Notes: generated by a model not told the origin, from the sequence alone. A stretch of 64,000 bases of DNA from Candidatus Sedimenticola sp. (ex Thyasira tokunagai) (GCA_037318855.1 CP134874.1:2046598-2110597); one strand, 5' to 3'. Shown: positions 34,658 to 44,290, numbered from the stretch's first letter. Program-made: numbers and translations.

Positions 34658-35602
34658 ATGGACGATAAAAATTGGGAACGGGAGTTGTTGGAAAAGCTGG
34701 CCTCCTCTTCGATTACCGAACAGCAGCGTGCGCGTCGCTGGGGGATCTTCTTTAAGCTTCTCACCTTTGCCTATTTAGCAACTCTGTTGCTGTTGTGGAT
34801 GCCTGACAAACTGCCGGAGACCTCCCTTGCGGGGGATGAGGGTCATACCGCACTGGTGGAGGTCAAGGGTGTCATCGCTGACGATTCCGAGGCGAGTGCG
34901 GATAACATTATCAGCGGTCTGCGCAGCGCCTTTGAAGATGAAGAGACCAAGGGCGTCGTATTGCGTATCAACAGCCCGGGCGGCAGTGCGGTACAGTCAG
35001 GCTATATCAATGACGAGATCCGTCGCTTGAAAGAGAAGTACGAAGATATTCCTGTCTATGCCGTGGTGACCGATATGTGTGCCTCCGGTGGTTATTACGT
35101 GGCGGCAGCGGCAGATAAGATCTATGTCGACAAGGCAAGTATCGTCGGCTCCATCGGTGTGCTGATGGGCACCTTCGGTTTCGAGAAGGGTATGGAAAAA
35201 CTCGGTGTTGAGCGGCGCTTGATCACCGCCGGTGAGCATAAAGCCATTCTTGATCCCTTCTCACCACTGAAGGATGAGGAACGTCTTCACGTAGAGGGGA
35301 TGCTGGATCAGGTACACCAGCAGTTTATCGCTGCCGTAAAAGAGGGGCGGGGTGATCGCCTGAAAGTGGATGACAAGATCTTCAGCGGCCTTTTCTGGTC
35401 CGGCGAGGAGAGCATCAAGCTAGGATTGGCGGATGAGTTGGGTAGCAGCAGCTATGTCGCCCGTGAGGTAATCAAGGCTGAGACTATTGTAGACTTCACT
35501 CCCGCCGAGGACCTTGTGGAACGTTTTGCCAAGCGCATTGGCGCAGGTGCCGCCTCTTTTCTCACCAACCTCTCAGGCATCGGCCAGGGAGCGGGCTTGT
35601 GA
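34658..35602 (+). CDS. sppA: Signal peptide peptidase SppA
   Basis: The 314-aa product has one transmembrane helix at residues about 28-47 and a periplasmic Ser/Lys peptidase domain. The nucleophile Ser143 is in DMCASGGYYVA and the base Lys195 in AGEHKAIL; RINSPGGSAVQSG precedes them. This is the short, single-domain form that assembles as an octamer. It degrades leftover signal peptides in the membrane. It is the last gene of the rluC operon. Confidence 0.93.
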   Translation: MDDKNWERELLEKLASSSITEQQRARRWGIFFKLLTFAYLATLLLLWMPDKLPETSLAGDEGHTALVEVKGVIADDSEASADNIISGLRSAFEDEETKGVVLRINSPGGSAVQSGYINDEIRRLKEKYEDIPVYAVVTDMCASGGYYVAAAADKIYVDKASIVGSIGVLMGTFGFEKGMEKLGVERRLITAGEHKAILDPFSPLKDEERLHVEGMLDQVHQQFIAAVKEGRGDRLKVDDKIFSGLFWSGEESIKLGLADELGSSSYVAREVIKAETIVDFTPAEDLVERFAKRIGAGAASFLTNLSGIGQGAGL

Positions 35603-35727
35603 TCCTGTAAAATTCCACTGCTACAGCAGCTTCATAGACTACAGCTGAGACAATAGCATCTGTTACTTCGGTTGATGGTGTCCGGGTGTGGAGTTATCCG
35701 GTCAGGGGTTTTACAACCAAACGGTGT

Positions 35728-35891
35728 TAAGGAGCCTTTGAATAAGTCTGGTTAGATTTAGGCTGAGATAAAAAGGTTCTAATTTGTTTCGAAGTGAGCG
35801 GTAATAGCCACTCAATTGCTGCGATCTCCGGAGCAAATTGGGGCAGTTTTAGCCAGCGTAAAGCAATCATGACTTATCCAGAAGTTCCTTA
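35728..35891. repeat. Short inverted-repeat element, 164 bp (family 5)
   Basis: Ends TAAGGAGCCTTTGAATAAGT and the complement of TAAGGAACTTCTGGATAAGT match at 17 of 21 positions. There is no coding capacity; it may be an internally deleted insertion sequence. The rest of the 340-bp gap between sppA and the chemoreceptor gene shows nothing else. Confidence 0.55.
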
Positions 35892-35943
35892 AGCGCCACA
35901 GACTTCTTGTTCCCGTAATGGGCAGCTAACTGCTACACTCTAA

Positions 35944-37434
35944 ATGACTAATTCATGTCTACGGGGTAGAACTGTGGGGCAAGATAAAAAAATCACTGGG
36001 CTGTTGTTTCCTGGGTTTGACTCTTTAATGACCCAGCAACAGATGAGTGGTGCCGCACTGCGTGCGTTCTTGTTATTAAGTGCGCTAGTCGGTATATACA
36101 GCCTTATCAAGTGGTATGGCCTCGATAATATTTCCCTGACCATCACCTCTCTTGTTCTGCTCTCAATACTGCTTATATCTGCGCTACTGCTGAGAATTGA
36201 AATTAGCACAATTGTAGTTGCCAACCTGGCTACTCTGGCTATGGTTATTCATGCGGGCAATGTCATCTACCAAACGGGTGGTATTCACTCCGCACACATT
36301 CTCTGGCCGATAGGGTTCACTGTTTTTAGCTATCTGCTGGCAAACAGTCTATCGGGGCTGTTCTGGTTTGTTGTTGCCTTTATTCAAGTTACTGTGCTTA
36401 TCTTCCTGGACCACAACGGACTTCAGCCTGAGGCACTTCCTCTCTCAGGTTCTGCCGTGAGGGTTAATGATTATTCGGGGTATATTCTGCCGATGGCAAT
36501 GATCTGGCTGGCCCAGGCCTACGTTTACCGGATTCGTCGTATTGCAATGGAAAATATGATTCTTCTTCGTGAAACGGCGGAGCATAGTGCGGCGGCAAAC
36601 AAGGCCCAGGCGGAGAGTCTGGAAGCGTTGGTTGGTAATGTAAAGAGTATCACTCACTTGATGCATCAGCTGAAATCACAGTTACATGAAACATTGGCAA
36701 CGAATAACAAAAATAGCTCAAGTATTGCATCTGACCTTGATCATCAGCAGGTGCTTAGCAGTGAGATGCAGGATAAGCTAAAAGAGGCTCTGACGGCTGT
36801 CGATGAAAATAAGGTGCTGTTCAGCAAGATGGATGAACTCTCGGGACATTTTGCATCTGAAGCGACAGAAGCCAATGACAGCATGGACTCAGCTGTTGAG
36901 GCGATGTCTGCCATCCGTGATCACAATAAGGATATCCAAGCAGCCATCTCCGTAGTCTCAGGTATTGCAGATCAGACCAACCTTCTGGCATTGAATGCCG
37001 CAATCGAGTCTGCTCGTGCAGGAGATGCCGGTCGGGGCTTTGCTGTGGTTGCCAGTGAGGTGCGCGAGCTCTCTGTAAAGAGCAATGAAGCGGCGCTTGA
37101 AATAGGTAAATTGCTCGAAATGAGCATGAGCAATATGGCAAAAGGGTATGATCAGGTTGATGCCGCCAGTCAGTCTGTCAGCAAGGCACTGCAAACCATC
37201 TCCTCGATGAACGACAAGTTGGATCTGGTAAGTCGGGCCGCCATGAAACAGTCAGAGCGCATCAAACTGTTGGATATCACGTCACAGGCGATAAGTGATT
37301 TCAGTGATTCCAGTGTCGAGTCTTCCAAGGAGTTAGAACACTCCAATGAACAGCTTCAAGATGTTTTTGAGACGATGTCACAGCAGACAGAAAATCTACA
37401 GCAACAATTGGATGGTGGCGGCAGGCGCGATTAA
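35944..37434 (+). CDS. Methyl-accepting chemotaxis protein with multi-helix membrane sensor
   Basis: The 496-aa chemoreceptor has about six hydrophobic helices in residues 35-200, with only short loops and no large periplasmic domain or HAMP visible. Residues about 220-490 form the cytoplasmic signalling coiled coil, with the tip [20 protein letters not shown] followed by [15 protein letters not shown]. It would signal through CheA/CheW. The sensor type suggests sensing at or inside the membrane, for example redox or energy state. No ligand can be inferred. Start 35944 is the ATG; a GTG at 35974 is an alternative. Confidence 0.88.
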   Translation: MTNSCLRGRTVGQDKKITGLLFPGFDSLMTQQQMSGAALRAFLLLSALVGIYSLIKWYGLDNISLTITSLVLLSILLISALLLRIEISTIVVANLATLAMVIHAGNVIYQTGGIHSAHILWPIGFTVFSYLLANSLSGLFWFVVAFIQVTVLIFLDHNGLQPEALPLSGSAVRVNDYSGYILPMAMIWLAQAYVYRIRRIAMENMILLRETAEHSAAANKAQAESLEALVGNVKSITHLMHQLKSQLHETLATNNKNSSSIASDLDHQQVLSSEMQDKLKEALTAVDENKVLFSKMDELSGHFASEATEANDSMDSAVEAMSAIRDHNKDIQAAISVVSGIADQTNLLALNAAIESARAGDAGRGFAVVASEVRELSVKSNEAALEIGKLLEMSMSNMAKGYDQVDAASQSVSKALQTISSMNDKLDLVSRAAMKQSERIKLLDITSQAISDFSDSSVESSKELEHSNEQLQDVFETMSQQTENLQQQLDGGGRRD

Positions 37435-37451
37435 TACGGAAGCGCTCTCAG

Positions 37452-37472
37452 GCCGGATAAACTCGATCCGGC
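37452..37472. terminator. Hairpin between convergent genes
   Basis: GCCGGAT, 7-nt loop, ATCCGGC between the chemoreceptor and dbpA genes. No clear T-run, so only a possible terminator. Confidence 0.4.
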
Positions 37473-37479
37473 ACTGGAC

Positions 37480-38862
37480 TCAAACCAACCTTACCCGAAA
37501 TGAACGCCCCTTCAGTTTTCCATGACTCAATTTCTTGAGTGCGGATTTGACGGCGCTTCTGGTGACCGCCACGTAAGCGAAATTATTGAAAATTGAGATT
37601 TTTCCAACCTGTTTTCCGGCGATGCCGTTTTCACCGGTCAGGGCACCAAGAATATCGCCAGGCCGCACTTTCTGTCTTTTGCCGCCATCAATCCGCAGGG
37701 TGGCCATGGTCGGCTGCATCGGTTTTTCATATAGCAGGCTCATCGGTGGAAGAGCTTCGCCCTCTATGAAATGGCCCAGATAGTCTCCCAGCAAGGCGAC
37801 TTTGTAGTGCTCTTTATCACTGAACAGAGAGCAGGCAAGACCGTTTTCTCCGGCCCGACCCGTACGACCAATGCGGTGAATATGGACCTCTGTGTCACGG
37901 GCAATGTGGTAGTTGATCACAGCGTCGAGCGAGTCAATATCCAGCCCCCGGGCGGCCACATCGGTGGCGACGAGCACAGAGGCACTTCTGTTGGAAAACT
38001 GCACCAAGACCTCATCACGCTCCCGCTGCTCAAGGTCTCCATGAAGGGCGAGGGCGGTAAAACCATCATGATGCAGTGTATCAGCCACCTCCTGAGTCTC
38101 ACGCTTGGTGTTACAGAATACCAGCGCTGACTCCGGACGATTATGTAAAAGCAGCAGGCGCAGTGCCGTCATCCGCTGATCATTATCAGTCACCTTATAG
38201 AAGTGCTGCTCAATGGTGCTGCTGTCGTGAGTGGAATCCACCTGAACCATCACGGGTTTAATCATGATGCGCTGGGCAATAGACTGAATTTCATCTGGGA
38301 AGGTTGCACTAAACAGCAGGGTCTGGCGTTTGTCAGGTGCTTGATCAAAGATGGCGTCGAGCTCTGTTTGAAAACCCATGTCGAGCATACGATCGGCTTC
38401 ATCGAGCACCAGCGTAGTCAAATCATCGAGTTTCAGTGTGCCCTTGCGTATGTGCTCTTCTACACGCCCGGGGGTACCTACAATAATATGGGCACCGTGT
38501 TCCAGTGAGCCGATCTGGGGACCAAACGGCATACCGCCGCACAGGGTCAGTACCTTAATATTGTGAATGGATCGAGCCAGCCGCCGAATCTCTTTTGCCA
38601 CCTGATCGGCGAGCTCACGGGTAGGGCAGAGTACCAACGTCTGGATACGAAAACGTTTCACATTGAGCTTTTCAAGCAGGCTAAGTCCGAAGGCGGCGGT
38701 CTTGCCGGATCCTGTCTTTGCCTGGGCAATCACATCTTTGCCGGCAAGCATGTGAGGCAGGCTCTGCGCCTGAATCGGCGTCATCACCTCGTAACCAAGG
38801 GAAGAGAGGTTCTTCAGGAGATCGGGATGAAGCTTGAGGGATGAGAAGGCGGTCTGGGTCAA
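37480..38862 (-). CDS. dbpA: ATP-dependent RNA helicase DbpA
   Basis: The 460-aa DEAD-box helicase has the Q-motif region YEVMTPIQAQSLPHML, Walker A AQAKTGSGKTAAF, VLDEADRMLDMGF, SATFP and HRIGRTGRAGENG. The C-terminal domain (RPGDILGALTGENGIAGKQVGKISI...) is the DbpA-specific RNA-binding fold that recognises 23S rRNA hairpin 92. It acts in 50S ribosome assembly. Confidence 0.94.
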   Translation of the reverse strand: MTQTAFSSLKLHPDLLKNLSSLGYEVMTPIQAQSLPHMLAGKDVIAQAKTGSGKTAAFGLSLLEKLNVKRFRIQTLVLCPTRELADQVAKEIRRLARSIHNIKVLTLCGGMPFGPQIGSLEHGAHIIVGTPGRVEEHIRKGTLKLDDLTTLVLDEADRMLDMGFQTELDAIFDQAPDKRQTLLFSATFPDEIQSIAQRIMIKPVMVQVDSTHDSSTIEQHFYKVTDNDQRMTALRLLLLHNRPESALVFCNTKRETQEVADTLHHDGFTALALHGDLEQRERDEVLVQFSNRSASVLVATDVAARGLDIDSLDAVINYHIARDTEVHIHRIGRTGRAGENGLACSLFSDKEHYKVALLGDYLGHFIEGEALPPMSLLYEKPMQPTMATLRIDGGKRQKVRPGDILGALTGENGIAGKQVGKISIFNNFAYVAVTRSAVKSALKKLSHGKLKGRSFRVRLV

Positions 38863-38945
38863 AATGATGAGCCTGTATAGAGGTGATTCAAAGCGACTTT
38901 TGGTCGGGTGGGATGGGTCTGTCGCCTATTATCCCCTATGGATGG

Positions 38946-39200
38946 TCATTTGGAAAATTCAGTAGGCTTCTCAATTTCATAGACAGCCTCTGCAAACCCC
39001 TCCATTTTGCTCTCAAGAATGGTTTGAGCGTCGTAGAGACCCCGGTTGTAGTAATAAGCCCCAACCTCTTCGGAGAAGAAGTCCAGAAGAAAGTCAGCCT
39101 CGAATTGGCCTATCTCCCGGTCCAGCTCATTCTCGAAGTAGCCCTGAATTTTTCGGATGATGACATCCTTCTCATCTTTGGTGAACTTTATTGCAGACAT
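38946..39200 (-). CDS. DUF2164 family protein
   Basis: The 84-aa product MSAIKFTKDEKDVIIRKIQGYF... matches the DUF2164 pattern: helical, with FEADFLLDFFSEEVGAYYYNRGLYDAQ as core. Function is unknown. It is followed on the same strand by a dbpA gene, with about 80 nt between. Confidence 0.9.
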   Translation of the reverse strand: MSAIKFTKDEKDVIIRKIQGYFENELDREIGQFEADFLLDFFSEEVGAYYYNRGLYDAQTILESKMEGFAEAVYEIEKPTEFSK

Positions 39201-39234
39201 TATTGAGCGCTTACCTTTATGGCCGGTTGATTTG

Positions 39235-39645
39235 TTAAGCGTATACTTCGATGTACCATTTGGGTCTCATCCTGCCAAAATCTGTTCTTACATTGGTTTT
39301 AAGGGCTTTCTTGGAATCAAGAACATAGGCCTGGTTATCCTCACGAATAAAAACAGCCCAGTGCCAGAATGGCTTTCCGCTTTTAATATGCCACTTGAGT
39401 GAGATTAGCGCACAATCCGGTAAAGAGTCCCAGTTCTTGAAAGGGATCTCTGCTCTATCGCTCCTGATACCCAGTTGGGCTAAAAGAGTACGGACATGTT
39501 GGGAATCTGACCATAGCGTTTGGTCATCAGCATAGATTCCCATGCCGTTAGCTATTTTCTTGGCCTCGCTATAAGAGATACCGGCAATAGCAGCCGAACT
39601 TGCAATGCCACACCCTGTTTTTTCCTCTTGTACTATCGGCTTCAT
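39235..39645 (-). CDS. C39-like cysteine peptidase-fold protein
   Basis: The 136-aa product is a stand-alone C39-like domain: TGCGIASSAAIAGISYSEAKKIA with Cys12, FWHWAVFIRED with the His, and YVLDSKK with the Asp. The triad is complete, so it could cleave a peptide, but many stand-alone C39-like proteins are uncharacterised. No transporter or double-glycine peptide is seen nearby. Encoded 34 nt upstream of the DUF2164 gene on the same strand. Confidence 0.75.
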   Translation of the reverse strand: MKPIVQEEKTGCGIASSAAIAGISYSEAKKIANGMGIYADDQTLWSDSQHVRTLLAQLGIRSDRAEIPFKNWDSLPDCALISLKWHIKSGKPFWHWAVFIREDNQAYVLDSKKALKTNVRTDFGRMRPKWYIEVYA

Positions 39646-39766
39646 CTCTTCATATGCTTAGTGTCGGCAATAACGCCCCGGGAGCGGGTAAGGCCTGCAG
39701 CAGATTGATCACTCTACGCAATGGGTGTCACCAGAGGGATTGTTTCGCCTATTATTGAAATGATTG

Positions 39767-39900
39767 TGCACAATAATCCGGGAACCGAGTGTAGGAGCGA
39801 ACTTGTTCGCGAAGAACGTGCCCCGGAGCCTGATCGCGAATAAATTCGCTCCTACAGGGAGCACGTTTCTCCATAAATATTGCTTCAGGATTATTGTACA
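39767..39900. repeat. Palindromic repeat, full-length copy C
   Basis: Outer ends TGCACAATAATCC and GGATTATTGTACA enclose the central palindrome GTAGGAGCGAACTTGTTCGC and GCGAATAAATTCGCTCCTAC. This is the most complete member of the family. Confidence 0.88.
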
Positions 39901-39912
39901 TAGCTAGGATTA

Positions 39913-40110
39913 TTAATAGGTTTCATCTTCACTTCGTACCGACACTACGGGTTCGCCACTATTCGTTAACGTAATTCTAAATACAATCGGCCTACAGCAG
40001 ACATGGCAATCTTCAATATACTCCTGATCGGCTTCAGAGCTGTCGATCAGTACATCAATCGATTCTCCACAATATGGGCAGCTGATGCTGTTTTCAGATA
40101 ACTGATTCAT
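39913..40110 (-). CDS. CPXCG-motif cysteine-rich zinc-ribbon protein
   Basis: The 65-aa product MNQLSENSISCPYCGESIDV... carries CPYCG and a second pair, CHVC, typical of the small CPXCG zinc-ribbon family of unknown function. The frame stays open to 40251, but that extension encodes IS4-element sequence. The insertion sequence ends only about 24 nt upstream of this start (its target duplication is at 40125-40133), so the original promoter has been displaced. Confidence 0.88.
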   Translation of the reverse strand: MNQLSENSISCPYCGESIDVLIDSSEADQEYIEDCHVCCRPIVFRITLTNSGEPVVSVRSEDETY

Positions 40111-40133
40111 TGGATCTATTTTATACTGAATTT

Positions 40134-41461
40134 CACTACTGTCCGGTAAAACTAGTGTCGCTACCTTATAATTGCCTGTAGGACAAAGTAAAAATAACAA
40201 TTTAAGGGTGTCATCGATTTGAATCGTCCAGAAAACCCTCAAAATACCCATTTCTCAGGGATTTTGGGGATGTTTCCATGCATGTCGGCAAGCTCGTTTT
40301 TTCACAGATTATCGACCACCTGCCGATGCACACCTTTCGGCGATGTGTCACCCGCTACCATGGCAACCGTTACAAAAAATCTTTCTCTTGTCTCGATCAG
40401 TACCTCTGCATGGCTTTTGCGCAGCTGACTTATCGCGAAAGCTTGCGCGATATTGAGGCCTGTCTGCGAGCACAAAGGGACAAGCTGTACCATATGGGCA
40501 TCCGTAGCAGTATATCCAGAAGCACTCTGGCGGATGCGAGCGAACGCCGAGATTGGCGTATCTTCGCAGACTTTGCCCATGCACTGATTCGCATAGCCCG
40601 ACCACTATATGCTGACGAAGATCTTGGTCTCGAACTCGACAATACAATCTACGCACTTGACGCATCCACCATCGACCTATGCTTGTCAGTCTTTCCGTGG
40701 GCATTGTTTCGTTCCACCAAGTCTGCCGTCAAACTCCACACCTTGCTGGATCTTCGGGGCAACATCCCGACCTTTATCCACATTTCTGACGGCAAGCTCC
40801 ATGACGTCAACGTTCTCGATATCTTGCTACCCGAGCCTGGTGCCTTCTACATCATGGATCGCGGTTATGTGGATTTCGAACGACTCTTCGCTTTGCACAT
40901 GGCAGGGAGTTTCTTTGTCATCCGCGCCAAATCCAATACAAAGTACAAACGCCGCTACTCGCACCCGGCGGACAAATCTGGCGGAGTGCAGTGTGATCAG
41001 ACCATCGTGCTGACCGGGGTCAATACGGCAACCGGCTACCCGCAGTCACTACGGCGTATCAAATACCATGATGCCAAAACTGGAAAAACTTTCAATTTCC
41101 TGACCAACAACTTTGCCATTCCAGCGCAGACAGTGGCTGATCTCTACCGGTACCGTTGGCAGGTTGAGTTGTTCTTCAAATGGATAAAGCAACATCTACG
41201 TATTAAATCGTTCTTTGGCACTTCGGAGAACGCAGTAAAAAGTCAGATCTGGATTGCCATCTCTGTGTACGTGCTCGTGGCCATTATCAAGAAACGGCTC
41301 AACATCGACGCAGATCTCTACACAATTCTACAGATCTTGAGCTTGACCTTATTCGAGAAAAGCTCATTATTTCATATGCTTACTGAATCAGAATTTATAA
41401 GCGATGATAGCGATATGCCTAACCAACTGAATCTATTTAATAATTTCCCCGGACACTAGTG
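40134..41461. mobile_element. IS4-family insertion sequence with target duplication
   Basis: A 1328-bp element with ends CACTACTGTCCGG and the complement of CACTAGTGTCCGG (12 of 13 match). It is flanked by the 9-bp direct repeat ACTGAATTT at 40125-40133 and 41462-41470, so the boundaries are exact. Confidence 0.92.
40278..41459 (+). CDS. IS4-family transposase
   Basis: The 393-aa product has a DUF4372-like N-terminus (GKLVFSQIIDHLPMHTFRRC) and a DDE domain: first Asp in YALDASTIDL, second in YIMDRGYVDFERL and the Y-2-R-3-E-6-K box in YRYRWQVELFFKWIKQHL. It appears intact. The stop lies 2 bp inside the element's end. Confidence 0.93.
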   Translation: MHVGKLVFSQIIDHLPMHTFRRCVTRYHGNRYKKSFSCLDQYLCMAFAQLTYRESLRDIEACLRAQRDKLYHMGIRSSISRSTLADASERRDWRIFADFAHALIRIARPLYADEDLGLELDNTIYALDASTIDLCLSVFPWALFRSTKSAVKLHTLLDLRGNIPTFIHISDGKLHDVNVLDILLPEPGAFYIMDRGYVDFERLFALHMAGSFFVIRAKSNTKYKRRYSHPADKSGGVQCDQTIVLTGVNTATGYPQSLRRIKYHDAKTGKTFNFLTNNFAIPAQTVADLYRYRWQVELFFKWIKQHLRIKSFFGTSENAVKSQIWIAISVYVLVAIIKKRLNIDADLYTILQILSLTLFEKSSLFHMLTESEFISDDSDMPNQLNLFNNFPGH

Positions 41462-41622
41462 ACTGAATTTAACAATAAATTGACTCTGAGCAATAACGAT
41501 TTAGTGGTCTATCCTCGATAACCACTCTCTTTGGAGCCTATCGTAAAAGATTAAAAATCCAGTGCTGTTTGCATCTGTTTGCTAATGTAATTTATCACAA
41601 TTCATAGCTTCGTTAGTCGTTC

Positions 41623-41640
41623 GTTCAGGTGTTGTTCAGG
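41623..41640 (+). promoter_or_regulatory. Direct repeat GTTCAGG, 11-bp spacing
   Basis: GTTCAGG at 41623-41629 and 41634-41640, one helical turn apart, 64 nt upstream of the secreted basic protein gene. This is typical spacing for an OmpR-type response regulator; the regulator is unknown. Confidence 0.4.
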
Positions 41641-41703
41641 CTCCCTGGCTACTTTTTAAAGTGAGAGGAGGTCAACCCGGTGGTGCCGGGAAGGAGTCAT
41701 GAA

Positions 41704-42060
41704 ATGAAACGCAGCATAATACCAGCAGCAGTGGTAGCCGCTTTACTGGCTTTTACAGGAGGTACAATCTCAACCGATATTTCCGCCGCCAAGCATGGGT
41801 TAAGATCCGGCGATTGGGGCAGGGTGGATCAGAGGTCTCGTGATCATCAGCGCAGTGAGAAGTATTCTCTCAAGCAGAAGCATACTCGCCGCCATCGGGG
41901 GCGTGGACCATGGACGACTCATTCCAGGCATTATTGGCCGCGCTACAGGAGTACCAGATATTACCAGCCTTATGTTTATTGGCCGTACGATGGAGCATCA
42001 TACTTCCTGCGTTACGATGATGACGGCTCTTGGAATATCATCCTTCGTTACCGTGACTGA
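41704..42060 (+). CDS. Small secreted basic protein, unknown function
   Basis: The 118-aa product starts MKRSIIPAAVVAALLAFTGG, a signal peptide with likely cleavage near ISAAK. The mature part is Arg/His/Tyr/Trp-rich (RRHRGRGPWTTHSRHYWPRY, then YYQPYVYWPYDGASYFLRYD) and ends in a short beta-like segment. I do not recognise a family. AAGGAG 8 nt before the ATG at 41704 favours it over the ATG at 41680. Its upstream direct repeats suggest two-component control. Confidence 0.7.
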   Translation: MKRSIIPAAVVAALLAFTGGTISTDISAAKHGLRSGDWGRVDQRSRDHQRSEKYSLKQKHTRRHRGRGPWTTHSRHYWPRYRSTRYYQPYVYWPYDGASYFLRYDDDGSWNIILRYRD

Positions 42061-42197
42061 AGGGCATTGTCGGCTGCTACTTGATTAGCCCCCCTTCAAC
42101 TTCCTCTGGAAGGGGAAGGGGGGTTGTCCCGGCGCTCACGCCGTTTTCTTTGAAGTAATGGATTCCATCCTGTACCTAAACAGCGTATAAGGGTGCC

Positions 42198-43043
42198 ATG
42201 AAAATTCCAAAGCAAATCCAACCCCTGATTGAGGATGGTTTGGTCGATGAAGTTATCCGTCCGCTGATGAGCGGTAAAGAGGCCACCGTCTATGTCGTGC
42301 GTTGTGGTCACGAAATTCGCTGCGCCAAGGCCTACAAAGAAGCTAACAAACGTAGCTTCAAAAAGGCTGTGCAATACCGAGAAGGCCGCAAGACGCGTAA
42401 TAGCCGCCGCGGCCGAGCTATGGACAAAGGCTCTAAATTCGGCCGTAAACAGCAGGAGCAGGCGTGGCAGACCACCGAGGTGGATGCACTCTATCGCCTG
42501 GCCCGTGCCGGCGTACGAGTCCCCCAGCCCTATGGCTTCTTCGATGGCGTCCTGCTGATGGAGTTGATCACTGATACCGAGGGCCTGGTGGCGCCGCGCC
42601 TCAACGATATTTCCATGTCTGCGGAAGACGCACGGAAAGACCATGCGGTGCTCATGCAATACGTGATGCGCATGCTTTGCGCCGGACTGGTGCATGGTGA
42701 CCTGTCAGAATTTAATGTGTTGGTGGATGAATACGGCCCGGTGATTATCGATCTGCCTCAAGTAGTAGACGCCGCAGCCAACAACCAAGCCGAGTGGATG
42801 CTGGAGCGGGACGTCAACAGTATAACCACCTACTACGCCCAGTACGCCCCAGAACTGCAAGAGAGCAAATACGCCAAAGAGATCTGGTCACTGTACGAAA
42901 ATGGAAAATTGCATCCTGACGTTGAGCTGACCGGCCACTTTGAGGAAGAGCTACAGGATGCGGATGTGGATGCCGTGCTACTGGAGATCGAAGCAGCCAT
43001 GATCGAAGAGCAACAGCGTCAAGAACGCATGGGCGAAGCGTAA
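42198..43043 (+). CDS. RIO1-family serine protein kinase
   Basis: The 281-aa RIO kinase has the flexible loop and ATP site MSGKEATVYVVRCG, the Lys in IRCAKAYKE, the catalytic loop LVHGDLSEFNVLVD and metal-binding VIIDLPQVVD. Bacterial RIO1 homologues are known in pseudomonads; targets are largely unknown. The gene is complete, with no obvious operon partner. Confidence 0.9.
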   Translation: MKIPKQIQPLIEDGLVDEVIRPLMSGKEATVYVVRCGHEIRCAKAYKEANKRSFKKAVQYREGRKTRNSRRGRAMDKGSKFGRKQQEQAWQTTEVDALYRLARAGVRVPQPYGFFDGVLLMELITDTEGLVAPRLNDISMSAEDARKDHAVLMQYVMRMLCAGLVHGDLSEFNVLVDEYGPVIIDLPQVVDAAANNQAEWMLERDVNSITTYYAQYAPELQESKYAKEIWSLYENGKLHPDVELTGHFEEELQDADVDAVLLEIEAAMIEEQQRQERMGEA

Positions 43044-43205
43044 GCTTCCCACAAGGAATTGGCATAATTTAACGCCTGGAACAGGACAGGTAAAAGAGAA
43101 GACTCGAACCAAGTACAGCTGTGCGTGATTGCACGGCCTGAGCCTAGTAGCTAATCATCCGGCTTATTTTGAACTACTCAGAGCAGATAACTTTCCAACG
43201 CCCAC

Positions 43206-43418
43206 AACTCAAGTTTCGGAGTTCATTAGTTGTAGTCCCCTCTCCCTCAGGAGGGTGTCGCAAAAGTCCCCTCTCCCCATCGGGGAGAGGGCTAGGGTGA
43301 GGGGGATCAATAGGTAACTTATTGATTTAATACACCCTCATCCTAACCTTCTCCCTCGCAGGGAGAAGGGACGGTCTATCCAGGCCTTTTACGTCATTTG
43401 AACTCCGAAACTTGAGTT
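43206..43418. repeat. MITE-like element with perfect 20-bp inverted ends (family 1, copy 2)
   Basis: The same terminal repeat AACTCAAGTTTCGGAGTTCA (43206-43225) and its exact complement (43399-43418) as at 6127-6302, with a longer interior containing an extra CCCCTCTCCC hairpin. The flanking 43044-43205 stretch holds nothing recognisable. Confidence 0.87.
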
Positions 43419-43480
43419 ACAACTGATTACCATTACCCACCATGGTGAATTTGAAGCGCTCTTCACCTCAAAGCTTTGTT

Positions 43481-44290
43481 TTATCCCTTGTTGGTAACTA
43501 CTTCAGTGATCCACCTTTTGACCTCATCTATGGAGGCGGATGGAGCACCCAGATGGTCAGAACTCGGTTCGTAATATGTGGTATCGGGGTGTCCGGACAG
43601 GAATCCAAAAACTATTGGGCCAAATTTCCTAAGCCCTGGGTAATCCCGTTTGGCAACCGCCCACAGCACAGGAACATCATCTCCCAACTGCTTCGCAGAC
43701 CTGACTATATTCATTGCTCCATCAGGGTCAAACCATGAGAGATAGTTGTTTGGTGTGATGATGATGGGGAAAGTACCCTTTGACCCCTCATGGTCCATCA
43801 ATCGGGTTGTTTCATCGCCTTTACCCGCCTCAATGAGTTTCCGTGCACGTGCAACCGACTTACCCAGCTTCTTACGGAACATCTTGCTCCCGACATTTCC
43901 GCCCGGGGCCAGCCCGATAACCCCATCTACCGCGTGGCGACCGCCAAAATAGAGTGCGAAGCCCCCACCCTGACTGTGTCCCGAGACAAAAAGGTGGGTT
44001 GCGCCTTGATTGCGCATTTTCGTGAGTGCTGACTCTACCTGCTCCTCTGCTGCGCTAACGGAGGAATTGTATTCATGTCGCTTCGACCATGGCATTTCCA
44101 GATTAGCAACCAGATATCCATCTCTCTCCAGTGCATTGGCAATACCATTTACATGCTTATCGGGTGAGCCACCCTTGCCATGCATGATGACAATGCCGAT
44201 CTTTGGCGTCTCTGCAAAAGTGAGTGCGGGAGTCCCAATGACCAAAGCACATACCACAAAAATATAAAGACCTAGTGATGACAGTTTCAT
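43481..44290 (-). CDS. Exported alpha/beta hydrolase
   Basis: The 269-aa product has a signal peptide (LGLYIFVVCALVIGTPALTFAE) and an alpha/beta-hydrolase fold: VIMHGKGGSPDKH for the oxyanion region, nucleophile elbow VSGHSQGGGFAL, and later Asp and His candidates (WAVAKRDYPG, SSDHLGAPSASIDEV). It probably acts in the periplasm on an ester or related bond. Substrate unknown. It stands alone. Confidence 0.82.
   Translation of the reverse strand: MKLSSLGLYIFVVCALVIGTPALTFAETPKIGIVIMHGKGGSPDKHVNGIANALERDGYLVANLEMPWSKRHEYNSSVSAAEEQVESALTKMRNQGATHLFVSGHSQGGGFALYFGGRHAVDGVIGLAPGGNVGSKMFRKKLGKSVARARKLIEAGKGDETTRLMDHEGSKGTFPIIITPNNYLSWFDPDGAMNIVRSAKQLGDDVPVLWAVAKRDYPGLRKFGPIVFGFLSGHPDTTYYEPSSDHLGAPSASIDEVKRWITEVVTNKG

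Noticed and set aside
43083..43160. tRNA-like text (GACTCGAACC)
   Set aside because: No cloverleaf pairing or CCA-side acceptor stem could be built around it.
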